Program-made: the position numbers and the translations under genes
NCBI GenBank assembly: GCA_900547615.1
Contig: URHH01000036.1
Span: forward strand, 1 to 22,672
Source: an uncultured Blautia sp.
GTDB lineage: Bacteria > Bacillota > Clostridia > Lachnospirales > Lachnospiraceae
DNA length: 22,672 nt
Direction of reading: 5' to 3'
Shown: positions 1-7,487 of the stretch, piece by piece
Numbering within the stretch: position 1 is the stretch's first letter
How the letters are laid out: each line of letters begins with the position of its first letter
The notes under the pieces: generated by a model
Told to the model about the DNA's origin: nothing
What the model saw: the letters and a program-made list of their open reading frames with translations, nothing else
Database searches by the model: none

Positions 1-174
1 GTGGAAGATTATACCACGAGATTTGCCATTGGCGGAGGACTGGATGTGAATGGTTTCCGGGAATCGCTGTCCATGCAGATGAAGGAGACGGTGAACAGAG
101 GATTTGAAGTGTATTTTGCTGAGAGAGCGGGAATCAGCGGTTTCTGCAGGCCGGTAGAAATGGAGGGTGTGTGA
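1..174 (+). CDS. Phage late structural protein, C-terminal end only
   Basis: This is the last 57 codons of a gene that begins upstream of the window. The frame is open from base 1 and ends with TGA, which overlaps the next gene's ATG in a TGATG junction, so the two are probably translationally coupled. The visible residues (for example FAIGGGLDVNGFRESL) carry no motif I can assign. Position and coupling to a likely tail-region gene, just before the lysis genes, suggest a tail or baseplate component of the prophage. That is inference from context only. Confidence 0.6.
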   Translation: MEDYTTRFAIGGGLDVNGFRESLSMQMKETVNRGFEVYFAERAGISGFCRPVEMEGV

Positions 175-1574
175 TGAAGTTGAAAGGTGAAATGGTCATT
201 GAACTGACCGATACGAATACGGGTGCGGTGGAGACAGTTCAGGAGACGAACATGATCACGGATGCAGTGAATAATATTCTGGGGCTGAATCCCATGGGGA
301 TTTATCTGAAAGCCAGCGGGGAGTATGACAATTCTGTTTTGTGGAACGGGACGCTGCTTCCCATCTGCCCGAACATGATCGGCGGGATCCTGCTGTTTCC
401 GGCAGTGCTGGAAGAAAAGGCGGATCATATTTACGAGCAGGGGAAGAACCTGCCGGTGGCTTATGCTTCCAACAATGTTAACTCCGGTTCCAATGTGGCG
501 AGGGGAAGCCTGAACCAGACGGAGAGCAAGAAACTGGACAATGGATATAAGTTTGTGTGGGAGTTCACTCCCAGCCAGGGAAACGGGAATATTGCAGCGG
601 TGGCACTGACCAGTGCCCTGGGCGGGCAGAATGCTTTTGGCAGTGCGGCAGGGGATGCCAGCACGTTCCTGCTTCTGAAAAAGGTGGATATCGGGGATAT
701 CCCGAAAGCAAAGCAGATGACACTGTTTGAGGCAGTGGAGCTGGATTTTGGAAAGAACCTGCTGTATTCCATCACCTTTGGGACTTCCAGTGTGACTATC
801 ACGAAGATCCGGATCCCGGTGTTTAACATCGGGCTAAATGAGAAGCTGGATGATACCACTTATACCGTACTGGAGGAACAGACACTGACAACGGAAAGTT
901 TTACGTTCCTGGGGGATTATACGAAGTACGGGGAATTTATGGACGGGCATGACGGATACTGGTATGGATTTTCTAATGAACCGAATGCTTCCGGGGATGC
1001 GAAGATGGTGTGGATTCGGATCTCCAAAAAGGATTATTTCTTTACGGAGGGAAGCTGGACACTGTCCAAGGCGAAGCTGTCGGAAGTGGGCACAAGGGCA
1101 AAGGACGGTTCCTATCCGGAACGGAATGTAAAATGCTGTGTGCGGAAGGGGTATCTGTATGTGCCTTCTTATGACAAAAAGGGAGTTTATAAGATCAATG
1201 TTGCAAATTCAGCGGATGTGACGCTGATCCCGCTGGGCTTTACTTCCAAGCTGAAATCCCTTGGGGAGGCTGGTTCGTGTGAGGTGTATATGACGCTTCT
1301 TGGGGACATGATCGTGGCAGGGGATTTCCAGATCACGGCGGATGACAGGGTGATCAAGACACAGGGGAGCGCAAGGTTTGAAGCCATGGCAACGCCTTTG
1401 TTCCAGTACAAGAACTTTGTGTTTATGTGGGGCGGCAGTTACGGGAAGGAGCACAGGTGTGCTTACCTTCTGACGCCTTATCTGGCAAGTATTAATAATC
1501 TTTCGTCAGCAGTGGTGAAGAATACGGACAAAACGATGAAGATCACGTATACGCTGACGGAGGAAACAATGTAG
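174..1574 (+). CDS. Phage late-region protein, probable tail/distal structural protein
   Basis: A 466-residue protein. The ATG at 174 overlaps the upstream stop and is preferred to the GTG at 171. There is no signal peptide or membrane segment. It is rich in Gly, Asn, Thr and beta-prone stretches. The N-terminus (MKLKGEMVIELTDTNTG) resembles the opening of proteins that sit between the tail genes and the holin in Firmicutes siphophages. The middle part (about residues 225-400) has repeated hydrophobic/Tyr-Gly segments such as DGHDGYWYGF and KGYLYVPSYDKKGVYKI, which could form a beta-propeller-like or receptor-binding domain. That is inference. It is the last gene before the lysis module, the usual place for tail-tip or fibre genes. 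No enzymatic motif was recognised. Confidence 0.6.
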   Translation: MKLKGEMVIELTDTNTGAVETVQETNMITDAVNNILGLNPMGIYLKASGEYDNSVLWNGTLLPICPNMIGGILLFPAVLEEKADHIYEQGKNLPVAYASNNVNSGSNVARGSLNQTESKKLDNGYKFVWEFTPSQGNGNIAAVALTSALGGQNAFGSAAGDASTFLLLKKVDIGDIPKAKQMTLFEAVELDFGKNLLYSITFGTSSVTITKIRIPVFNIGLNEKLDDTTYTVLEEQTLTTESFTFLGDYTKYGEFMDGHDGYWYGFSNEPNASGDAKMVWIRISKKDYFFTEGSWTLSKAKLSEVGTRAKDGSYPERNVKCCVRKGYLYVPSYDKKGVYKINVANSADVTLIPLGFTSKLKSLGEAGSCEVYMTLLGDMIVAGDFQITADDRVIKTQGSARFEAMATPLFQYKNFVFMWGGSYGKEHRCAYLLTPYLASINNLSSAVVKNTDKTMKITYTLTEETM

Positions 1575-1616
1575 GTCTTTCTGCCGCAAGGCATGGAGAT
1601 AGAAAACTTATTTATG

Positions 1617-1646
1617 GCAGTTCTCAGAAATGGGGGCTGCTTTTTT
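1617..1646 (+). terminator. Weak terminator-like hairpin between tail and lysis genes
   Basis: A short GCAG/CTGC stem with a long loop is followed directly by six T residues. The stem is only 4 bp, so it would terminate poorly. It may reduce rather than stop transcription into the holin. Confidence 0.25.
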
Positions 1647-1666
1647 CATGGGAGGAGGATTCTGGC

Positions 1667-2110
1667 ATGAAGGAATTTTGGAACTTTATTCAGATGGTTT
1701 TTATGGCTGTAGGCGGATGGCTGGGCTGGTTTATGGGAGGCTGTGACGGACTTCTGTATGCCCTGATCGCTTTTGTGGTGATCGATTACCTGACCGGGGT
1801 GATGTGTGCTTTTGCGGATTATACGCTTTCCAGTGAGGTGGGATTCCGGGGAATCTGCAGGAAGGTGCTGATCTTTTTGCTGGTGGGAATGGCGAACATT
1901 CTGGATGTGGCTGTGATCGGGAACGGATCCGTGCTGAGGACAGCGGTGATCTTTTTCTATATTTCCAATGAGGGTGTGAGTTTGTTGGAGAATGCGGGGC
2001 ATCTGGGACTGCCGATCCCGCAGAAGATGAAGGATGTGCTGGAACAGCTGCATGATAAAAGTGAAGGAGACTCCGATGATGCATCAGAGGATGAGGAAGA
2101 AGGTGAGTGA
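1667..2110 (+). CDS. Phage holin (phage_holin_4 / toxin-secretion holin family)
   Basis: A 147-residue membrane protein with a strong GGGAGGAGG site ahead of ATG 1667. Hydrophobic segments at about residues 5-25, 28-48 and 62-85 are followed by an acidic hydrophilic tail ending in DDASEDEEEGE. The motif VVIDYLTGVMCA, with its D-Y-L-T-G core, is characteristic of the phage_holin_4 (Cph1/TcdE-type) family, which oligomerises in the membrane and lets endolysin reach the wall. Length is normal for the family. Its stop at 2110 is two bases before the endolysin ATG, so holin and endolysin form the usual lysis pair. Confidence 0.9.
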   Translation: MKEFWNFIQMVFMAVGGWLGWFMGGCDGLLYALIAFVVIDYLTGVMCAFADYTLSSEVGFRGICRKVLIFLLVGMANILDVAVIGNGSVLRTAVIFFYISNEGVSLLENAGHLGLPIPQKMKDVLEQLHDKSEGDSDDASEDEEEGE

Positions 2111-2112
2111 TT

Positions 2113-3183
2113 ATGGGATACAGTAATAGTTCTTTGGTGGCGTACACGCTGCTCAGTCCGAACCATTCCGGACTGAGAACGAAGCGGATTGACAGAATAT
2201 CACCGCACTGTGTAGTAGGTCAGTGTACAGCAGAAGGTCTTGGGGACTGGTTTCATAAATCTTCTACTCAGGCTTCTTCGAATTATGGAATTGATAAGAA
2301 TGGCCGGATTGGATTGTATGTGGAAGAGAAGAATCGCTCCTGGTGTACGTCCAGTAATGCGAATGATCAGAGGGCAGTGACGATTGAATGTGCTTCTGAC
2401 AAGGCGGAACCGTATGCTATGCATCAGGTGGTTTATGAGCGTCTGGTTGATCTGTGTGAGGATATCTGCAGAAGAAATGGAAAGAAAAAACTACTCTGGT
2501 TTGGTGATAAAAATAAGTCTCTAAATTATCAGTCGAAGGCGGATGAAATGCTCATTACCGTACACCGGTGGTTTGCGAATAAGAGCTGTCCTGGAGACTG
2601 GCTTTATGCGAGACTGGGAGATCTGGCTGCGAAGGTCACTTTAAGACTTGGCAGCGGAAATGTGGAAGTGATTCCATCAGGGATGCAGGCCGGGGAATTT
2701 CAGGGGCTGACAGAAGAACAGGTGCTTGCAAAGGTTGGCCCCCTGTTTACCGCAGATCAGAAAAAATCAGGGATTCTTGCTTCAGTGTCTATGGCGCAGT
2801 TTATTCTGGAGAGCGGTTATGGAAAGAGTGAGCTTGCGTTGGGAGCCAATAACTGTTTTGGAATGAAGAAGTCACTTTCCGGTAATACCTGGAGTGGTTC
2901 GGTCTGGGATGGTGTAAGCATTTATAAAAAGAAGACACAGGAGCAGAAGGCAGATGGAAGCTATGTGACAGTCACAGCGGAATTCAGAAAATATGCGAAT
3001 GTAGAGGATTCCATTGCGGATCACAGTGCTTATCTGCTCGGCGCTAAGAATGTAGAGAAGTTCCGATATGACGGGCTGAAAGGATGCTCAGATTATAAGA
3101 AAGCAGTGCAGATCATTAAGGACGGTGGTTATGCTACCAGTCTTACTTATGTGGAAAAGCTCTGCAGTATTATAGAGAAATGA
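2113..3183 (+). CDS. Endolysin: amidase plus glucosaminidase, cut short by in-frame TGA
   Basis: A two-domain peptidoglycan hydrolase. Residues about 10-165 look like an Amidase_2 (N-acetylmuramoyl-L-alanine amidase) domain, with zinc-ligand candidates in ISPHCVVGQ and TVHRWFANKSCPGDW and the SNYGID and VTIECASD elements between. Residues about 195-355 look like a glucosaminidase domain (LASVSMAQFILESGYGKS, with the likely catalytic Glu, then NNCFGMK). ATG 2113 is preferred to GTG 2107, which overlaps the holin stop. The frame stops at TGA 3181-3183, but the same frame stays open to 3615 and encodes a cell-wall-binding part, so this is probably the 5' portion of one longer endolysin gene. The truncated enzyme keeps both catalytic domains. 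Confidence 0.85.
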   Translation: MGYSNSSLVAYTLLSPNHSGLRTKRIDRISPHCVVGQCTAEGLGDWFHKSSTQASSNYGIDKNGRIGLYVEEKNRSWCTSSNANDQRAVTIECASDKAEPYAMHQVVYERLVDLCEDICRRNGKKKLLWFGDKNKSLNYQSKADEMLITVHRWFANKSCPGDWLYARLGDLAAKVTLRLGSGNVEVIPSGMQAGEFQGLTEEQVLAKVGPLFTADQKKSGILASVSMAQFILESGYGKSELALGANNCFGMKKSLSGNTWSGSVWDGVSIYKKKTQEQKADGSYVTVTAEFRKYANVEDSIADHSAYLLGAKNVEKFRYDGLKGCSDYKKAVQIIKDGGYATSLTYVEKLCSIIEK

Positions 3184-3615
3184 AAACTGACGCAGTACGA
3201 TGTGACCGGTGAGACTTCAGATATGATCAAGTATTACAGAGTAAGGAAGAGCTGGGGAGATGTGGCTTCACAGCTTGGTGCGTATTCCATATTTGATAAT
3301 GCGAAGGTGATGGCTGACAAGCATCCGGGTTATAAAGTTTATGACTGGAATGGAAAGCAGATGTATCCGGAAGTAATGTCGGGGGCAGCAGGCGGAATGA
3401 GCAATACGGACTGTCCATTTACAGTGACGGTTAGTGTTCCGGATCTGAATATCAGGAAAGGTGCGGGAACGGATACAGCGAAGACCGGGAAGTTTACCGG
3501 AGTTGGCGTGTTTACTATTGTAGAAGTGAAAAATGGTAAAGGTGCTGTGAAAGGATGGGGAAAACTGAAGTCTGGGGCTGGATGGATTAGTCTGGATTTT
3601 GGGAAGAGAGAGTGA
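3184..3615 (+). pseudogene. Detached C-terminal wall-binding part (SH3-like) of the endolysin
   Basis: Continuous in frame with the endolysin after the TGA at 3181. The codons directly after the stop (KLTQYDVTGET) read as sensible endolysin linker. Residues YRVRKSWGDVASQLGAYSIF resemble a SPOR-like repeat. The end (VPDLNIRKGAGTDTAKTG ... GWGKLKSGAGWISL) is a clear bacterial SH3 domain. No convincing ribosome binding site precedes the first ATG (3223) or the GTG at 3202, so independent translation is doubtful. A TGG-to-TGA change at a linker tryptophan is the simplest explanation. Occasional UGA readthrough would restore the full-length protein. Confidence 0.75.
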
Positions 3616-3632
3616 TTGTATAAGGCATAGGA

Positions 3633-3674
3633 AAAGCCTGCGGGAATGATATGTGTTCCGGCAGGCTTTGTTTT
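3633..3674. terminator. Terminator between lysis genes and convergent rloB
   Basis: A 14-bp stem with one mismatch (AAAGCCTGCGGGAA paired with TTCCGGCAGGCTTT), nine-base loop, followed by TTTGTTTT. The minus strand has AAAA-flanked symmetry, so it may serve both convergent transcripts. It overlaps the last bases of rloB. Confidence 0.85.
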
Positions 3675-4344
3675 AAGATAGATAAGGTTTTAACTTTTTT
3701 ACGAGTTCATATACTTTTGTTCCGGGAGCAGAAGCTGACGGTAGTTTACCTTTATTGATTTTGTCAAGCTTTTCTGCATTTGCAATAGCGGCATCCATGT
3801 ATGGTAGGAGAATTTGGTACATGTCGGTACGATTTTTTACATATTCACCAACTCCGAGAGAGGTAAGCATTTCCGTGAGCTTTGGCCAGTAGGATGTTCT
3901 GTGAAGATCGGACTGCATGAAACTGAAATGCAGCAGGAACCATAATTCTATGCATTGGTTTGACCAGATGGCATGATAGGTGGTCTCTTCGGTTGATTCA
4001 GAAACACAAAGCTCTGCAGTTTTATTGATATGGTCAGCTGGAAAATCATCAGTGTCGTATACAACCCATACATGCTTATATCCATTGGCCGAGGATGCTG
4101 CCATGTTTTTTGCCTTTTGAAAAAGGCTTAGTGTATTATCACCGGCACCGTGGACACCAAGCTGAATACGGTCAGAGTAGGTGCTGTTGATGATATCTCT
4201 CATGGCTCCGAAGTATGCTGGTTCAGTGTCGGTTCCTTCGGTTATGATGAGATGATATTCTGGTTGAATTTTCTTTGGCTTGTCACGTCTGGCTTTCATC
4301 CAACTTTTGTCAAGGTCGCTTTTTTTAGGTGGTTTTAGGCTCAT
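3673..4344 (-). CDS. rloB: RloB-like (AbiLii-type) protein with TOPRIM-like acidic motifs
   Basis: A 223-residue protein, close to the usual RloB length. The N-terminus is basic (KPPKKSDLDKSWMKARRDK). A beta strand follows, leading to an invariant-type Glu in YHLIITEGTDTEPAYF (Glu37). Next comes WVVYDTDDFP with the Asp pair at 97/99, then SNQCIELWFLLHF. This order fits the RloB family, which has a TOPRIM-like nuclease fold. The ATG overlaps the rloA stop by one base (TAATG), so translation is coupled. In known systems RloA and RloB (Lactococcus AbiL) act together in abortive phage defence; RloB is presumed the nuclease effector, but its substrate here is unknown. It lies within the prophage, opposite in direction to the lysis genes. 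Confidence 0.85.
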   Translation of the reverse strand: MSLKPPKKSDLDKSWMKARRDKPKKIQPEYHLIITEGTDTEPAYFGAMRDIINSTYSDRIQLGVHGAGDNTLSLFQKAKNMAASSANGYKHVWVVYDTDDFPADHINKTAELCVSESTEETTYHAIWSNQCIELWFLLHFSFMQSDLHRTSYWPKLTEMLTSLGVGEYVKNRTDMYQILLPYMDAAIANAEKLDKINKGKLPSASAPGTKVYELVKKLKPYLS

Positions 4345-5546
4345 TAAAATTCACCTCCAAGCATATTGGATAGATATGGATCTGCTCCGTAGCGTCCCTC
4401 CAGATATTGCTTGTCGTAAGCTGCGGTATTCTTGATTCTGTCATTATCCTCACCACGGATTTCGTGGAGAGAATAGATTTCACTCTCATGTGCATTATTC
4501 TCCGCAGCGAACCAAATCTCATCACGGCGGAACACAGTATTCTTTAAAGTATACATATCATGAGAGGTAAAAAGAAGCTGAGCACCATATTGATTAATTT
4601 CCTTATTTTTAAATAAGGAAATTACATACTTTAAAAGTTTTGGATGGAGCTTTGCATCTAATTCATCAATGATCACCATACGTCCTTCGCGAAGTGCGAG
4701 AAGAATAACCGGAAGAGCAGCAATGAGCTTTCTTGTTCCATCGGATTCTTCAGAGAATGGAAGCTCGTATTCTGCAGTTCCTAAGTTTCTCTTCATGAAA
4801 AGCTGATGACTATCTTCGTCATAGCGGTAGTCTGTAATATCAATGTCCATGTCATTTAAGGCACGAATAAAATGCTCCTTGTAAGGTGCATCCTTTGCAA
4901 GCATGATCTGATGCTCGACTATTGGATTTGCATAGCTACGGATAATGCAACTCTCGAACCAGATCATGACTTCACTAATAACCGAAATGTCATAGTTGAT
5001 GGCAAGGAAGGAGAGATATGGCATCTTTGGATTGACACTTGTATTAATGCTTTTCTTATTTATAGAAGGACCAAGTGTGATATTGTCTGTTTCGCGCTCA
5101 AAGATGGTGGCAGACTTCTTGCCGGTGATTGACTTACGGTATAATGATTCTGAAATGATCTCGTCGTTTTTGAGAGAGATGTAGTAGCAATACTCATTTT
5201 TTGCAATTCTAAAGAACATACGGAACTCTGTGGGTTCGTCTGCTGAATCCTGGTCGAATAGGAATGGTACTGCATCAACCTTTTGCTGAAGGATGAGATT
5301 CTGTCGGTTCTTTTCCAGTTCATGTACAGGCTTTACGATAGTGGAAATTACGCATGAAAGAGCCTGGAGAAGGTTAGACTTACCACCTCCGTTTGGTCCA
5401 TATATAACACTTACAGGTAACAGGTCAGTTGCCTTTCCTTCTGTGATCAATGTTTCTTTGAATTCAGGAAGCGTGGCTGCCTGAAAATCTAAGGTTGTTT
5501 CTCCCTTGTAAGACTTAAAATTCTGAAATGAAAACTGGCATAACAT
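4344..5546 (-). CDS. rloA: RloA-like AAA/ABC-type ATPase (AbiLi-type) of a defence pair
   Basis: A 400-residue SMC/ABC-like ATPase of the AAA_21/AAA_15 kind. Walker A is GPNGGGKS at residues 50-57, after the typical opening FSFQNFKSYKGET. The signature and Walker B region is REGRMVIIDELDAKLHPKL around residue 290, and a switch-His loop FTSHDMYTLKN follows. The middle about 200 residues between the ATPase halves are the variable sensor or partner region. Strong GGAGG ribosome binding site and its own promoter (5573-5601), so it can be expressed in a silent prophage. Paired with rloB, it fits AbiL/RloAB-type abortive infection. I considered Septu and Gabija and rejected them because the partner is RloB, not an HNH or UvrD-like protein. 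Confidence 0.87.
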   Translation of the reverse strand: MLCQFSFQNFKSYKGETTLDFQAATLPEFKETLITEGKATDLLPVSVIYGPNGGGKSNLLQALSCVISTIVKPVHELEKNRQNLILQQKVDAVPFLFDQDSADEPTEFRMFFRIAKNEYCYYISLKNDEIISESLYRKSITGKKSATIFERETDNITLGPSINKKSINTSVNPKMPYLSFLAINYDISVISEVMIWFESCIIRSYANPIVEHQIMLAKDAPYKEHFIRALNDMDIDITDYRYDEDSHQLFMKRNLGTAEYELPFSEESDGTRKLIAALPVILLALREGRMVIIDELDAKLHPKLLKYVISLFKNKEINQYGAQLLFTSHDMYTLKNTVFRRDEIWFAAENNAHESEIYSLHEIRGEDNDRIKNTAAYDKQYLEGRYGADPYLSNMLGGEF

Positions 5547-5572
5547 GATTTGTAGCCTCCTTTCCTAAGAAT

Positions 5573-5601
5573 ATTATATGCTTAATAAATGGAAAAATCA
5601 A
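5573..5601 (-). promoter_or_regulatory. Promoter of rloAB
   Basis: On the minus strand, TTGATT (5601-5596) and a perfect TATAAT (5578-5573) are separated by exactly 17 bases. They lie about 27 bases upstream of the rloA start. This is a standard vegetative promoter, which supports constitutive expression of the defence pair from the lysogen. Confidence 0.8.
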
Positions 5602-5794
5602 GTTTTATAAGACGAATAAGAAAAATAATTACTGAAACTAAATATAAAATAAAGATATCTGTACTAAAACTCTTGCCTTTTGTGATTGTTGTGATTATTC
5701 ATGTATTAGGGTACCCCAGATTTATTTGATTCAATTCAGATATATGCAGGCTTTTTAATCTTTTTTCAGCATTTACCGGAATTATCTCGTCAAA

Positions 5795-5854
5795 AGGTGC
5801 TTAGGAAGATAGAAAGGTTCCGGGATGGAACCGGATTGGAAAGGAGACGCACCT
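5795..5854 (+). promoter_or_regulatory. Nested hairpin leader around the excisionase ribosome binding site
   Basis: AGGTGC (5795-5800) pairs with GCACCT (5849-5854) and encloses a perfect GGTTCC-GGGAT-GGAACC hairpin (5816-5832). The AAGGAG ribosome binding site of xis (about 5840-5845) lies inside the outer stem, so folding of the mRNA could limit excisionase translation. The structure is visible; the regulatory role is inferred. Confidence 0.45.
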
Positions 5855-5857
5855 GAG

Positions 5858-6073
5858 ATGAGCGGTAACAAAAAGAAAGAGCTGCCTTGGTGGCAGAAGT
5901 ACACATTGACATTAAATGAAGCATCGGAGTATTTCGGAATCGGATACAAGAAGTTGAAGCTGTTTGTGCAGGAGCATTCAGATGAGGATTTTGTCCTTTG
6001 GAATGGGAACCGAGCACTGATCAAACGGGAGCAGTTTGAGAAGTACATGGACAGTCAGATGAATGTGATTTAG
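5858..6073 (+). CDS. xis: Excisionase, Tn916 Xis-like DNA-binding protein
   Basis: A 71-residue protein (MSGNKKKELPWW...). The pattern LTLNEASEYFGIGYKKLKLF is a winged-helix/HTH of the Tn916 Xis kind, and RALIKREQFEKYMDSQ is the closing wing and helix. The ATG at 5858 is chosen because homologues begin near here and an AAGGAG precedes it. ATG 5825 in the same frame would add 11 residues, but it lies inside a hairpin. It sits directly upstream of the integrase, as in Tn916-type modules, and would bias integrase toward excision. Confidence 0.8.
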   Translation: MSGNKKKELPWWQKYTLTLNEASEYFGIGYKKLKLFVQEHSDEDFVLWNGNRALIKREQFEKYMDSQMNVI

Positions 6074-6107
6074 TTTACAGAAATTTATAAAAATTTTTGT
6101 AGCAAAA

Positions 6108-6181
6108 GAGCCAGGGATGTGGTAGTATTATTTTACATAGTCGGATACATACTATGTAAATGAATATCATGTACTTGGCTC
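6108..6181 (+). promoter_or_regulatory. Nested inverted repeats between xis and int
   Basis: A perfect 10-bp inverted repeat (TTTACATAGT at 6132-6141, ACTATGTAAA at 6151-6160, nine-base loop) sits within an outer GAGCCA/TGGCTC pair (6108-6113 and 6176-6181). It precedes the integrase ribosome binding site (GAAAGGAG, about 6191-6198). It could be a DNA-binding site or an mRNA structure controlling the integrase. No T tract follows, so it is not a simple terminator. Confidence 0.5.
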
Positions 6182-6209
6182 CCTCGATTTTGAAAGGAGA
6201 CGATGTTCA

Positions 6210-7487
6210 ATGAGCGAAAAGAGGCGCGATAGTAAGAATCGCATTCTTCGCACAGGAGAGAGCCAGGAAGCGGATGGACGCTATAAATATAGATATATTG
6301 ATGCCAATGGAAAGCGTAAATCAGTTTACAGCTGGAGATTGGTGGCTACAGATAGCGTTCCATACGGAAAAAAAGATAATGCACCTTTACGAGACCAGGA
6401 GAAGCTTATCAACAGAGATCTGGATGATATGATTGTTCCTGATGGAGGCGGCTTAACGGTTAGTCAATTAGTCAGCAAGTACATTGCGACAAAGACAGGC
6501 GTTAAGCATACAACCAGAGCAGGCTATGGAACAGTGATGAATCTGCTTGAGAAGGATCCATTCGGAGACAGGAGAATCGATAAAGTAAGATTATCCGATG
6601 CAAAAGAATGGCTCATCAAATTACAGCAGGTAGATAAGAAAAGCTATTCAGCAATTCACTCTATCAGAGGTGTTGTGAGACCTGCATTCCAATTGGCAGT
6701 TGATGATGATATATTAAGGAAGAATCCTTTTGAATTTCAGCTTGCAACTGTACTGGTAAATGACGCGGTCACTCGTGAGGCCATTACAAAGAAACAAGAA
6801 AAAACCTTTCTTGAATTTATTAAAAATGATGCGCACTATTGTAAATATTATGATGGTATGTATATTCTGTTTAAAACAGGGATGCGTATTTCGGAGTTTA
6901 CAGGTTTGACGCTGAAGGATCTGGACATGGAGAATAGAACCATCAATATCGACCATCAGCTTCAGAAGACCGGGACGTTGGTTTACATTGATACAACAAA
7001 AACCTACGCCGGTACCAGAGTGATTCCGATGCAGGATGATGTGTATGAATGCTTTCAAAATATTATCAAGGCGAGACCTAAGCTTAAGGTGGAACCCATG
7101 ATTGATGGCTATTCCGGTTTTCTTTGTTTTGATAAGGATGGTAAGCCGATGGTGGCCATGCACTGGGAGAAATATTTTCAGCATGCAGTGCAAAAGTATA
7201 ATCGCATTTATCGCATTCAGCTTCCAAAGATCACACCACACGTTTGCAGACATACGTATTGCTCTAATATGGCTAAGTCCGGAATGAATCCTAAAGTGCT
7301 TCAATATCTGATGGGACATTCAGATATCAGTGTCACTCTCAATACCTATACACATCTTAAATTGGATGATGCGATAGAAGAAGTAGAGAAGCTTGCACGT
7401 ATGCAGGCAGAGGCAAATGAAGAGTTTAGACACATGGGGTTGAAGGATGATATACCAACAAAGAATGGTGGCAGAAAGCTTGACTAA
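6210..7487 (+). CDS. int: Tyrosine integrase, Tn916 Int family
   Basis: A 425-residue integrase. Residues about 1-75 form the basic arm-binding domain (RDSKNRILRTGESQEADGRY is typical of Tn916 Int). About 80-175 is the core-binding SAM-like domain. About 190-395 is the catalytic domain with the full set of residues: Arg226 (GMRISE), Lys264, His344 and Arg347 (TPHVCRH), His370 (GHSDIS) and nucleophile Tyr380 (NTYTH). ATG 6210 has a good AAGGAG site. It appears intact. It sits at the prophage's right end, next to its putative attachment arm sites, and should integrate and, with Xis, excise the prophage. Confidence 0.95.
   Translation: MSEKRRDSKNRILRTGESQEADGRYKYRYIDANGKRKSVYSWRLVATDSVPYGKKDNAPLRDQEKLINRDLDDMIVPDGGGLTVSQLVSKYIATKTGVKHTTRAGYGTVMNLLEKDPFGDRRIDKVRLSDAKEWLIKLQQVDKKSYSAIHSIRGVVRPAFQLAVDDDILRKNPFEFQLATVLVNDAVTREAITKKQEKTFLEFIKNDAHYCKYYDGMYILFKTGMRISEFTGLTLKDLDMENRTINIDHQLQKTGTLVYIDTTKTYAGTRVIPMQDDVYECFQNIIKARPKLKVEPMIDGYSGFLCFDKDGKPMVAMHWEKYFQHAVQKYNRIYRIQLPKITPHVCRHTYCSNMAKSGMNPKVLQYLMGHSDISVTLNTYTHLKLDDAIEEVEKLARMQAEANEEFRHMGLKDDIPTKNGGRKLD

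Noticed and set aside
3202..3615. An independent short gene for an SH3-domain protein starting at GTG 3202
   Set aside because: It is in the same frame as the endolysin, has no ribosome binding site, and the codons between the TGA and the GTG read as endolysin linker. Treated as a detached part of that gene.
3673..5546. Septu, Gabija or OLD-nuclease defence system
   Set aside because: The ATPase lacks a fused TOPRIM, and its partner shows RloB hallmarks (ITEGTDTEP, YDTDDFP, IELWFLLHF), not HNH or UvrD motifs.
5705..5720. GGGTACCC palindrome near 5709 as a regulatory site
   Set aside because: Only 8 bp, isolated, and not placed with respect to any promoter or start. Chance is likely.
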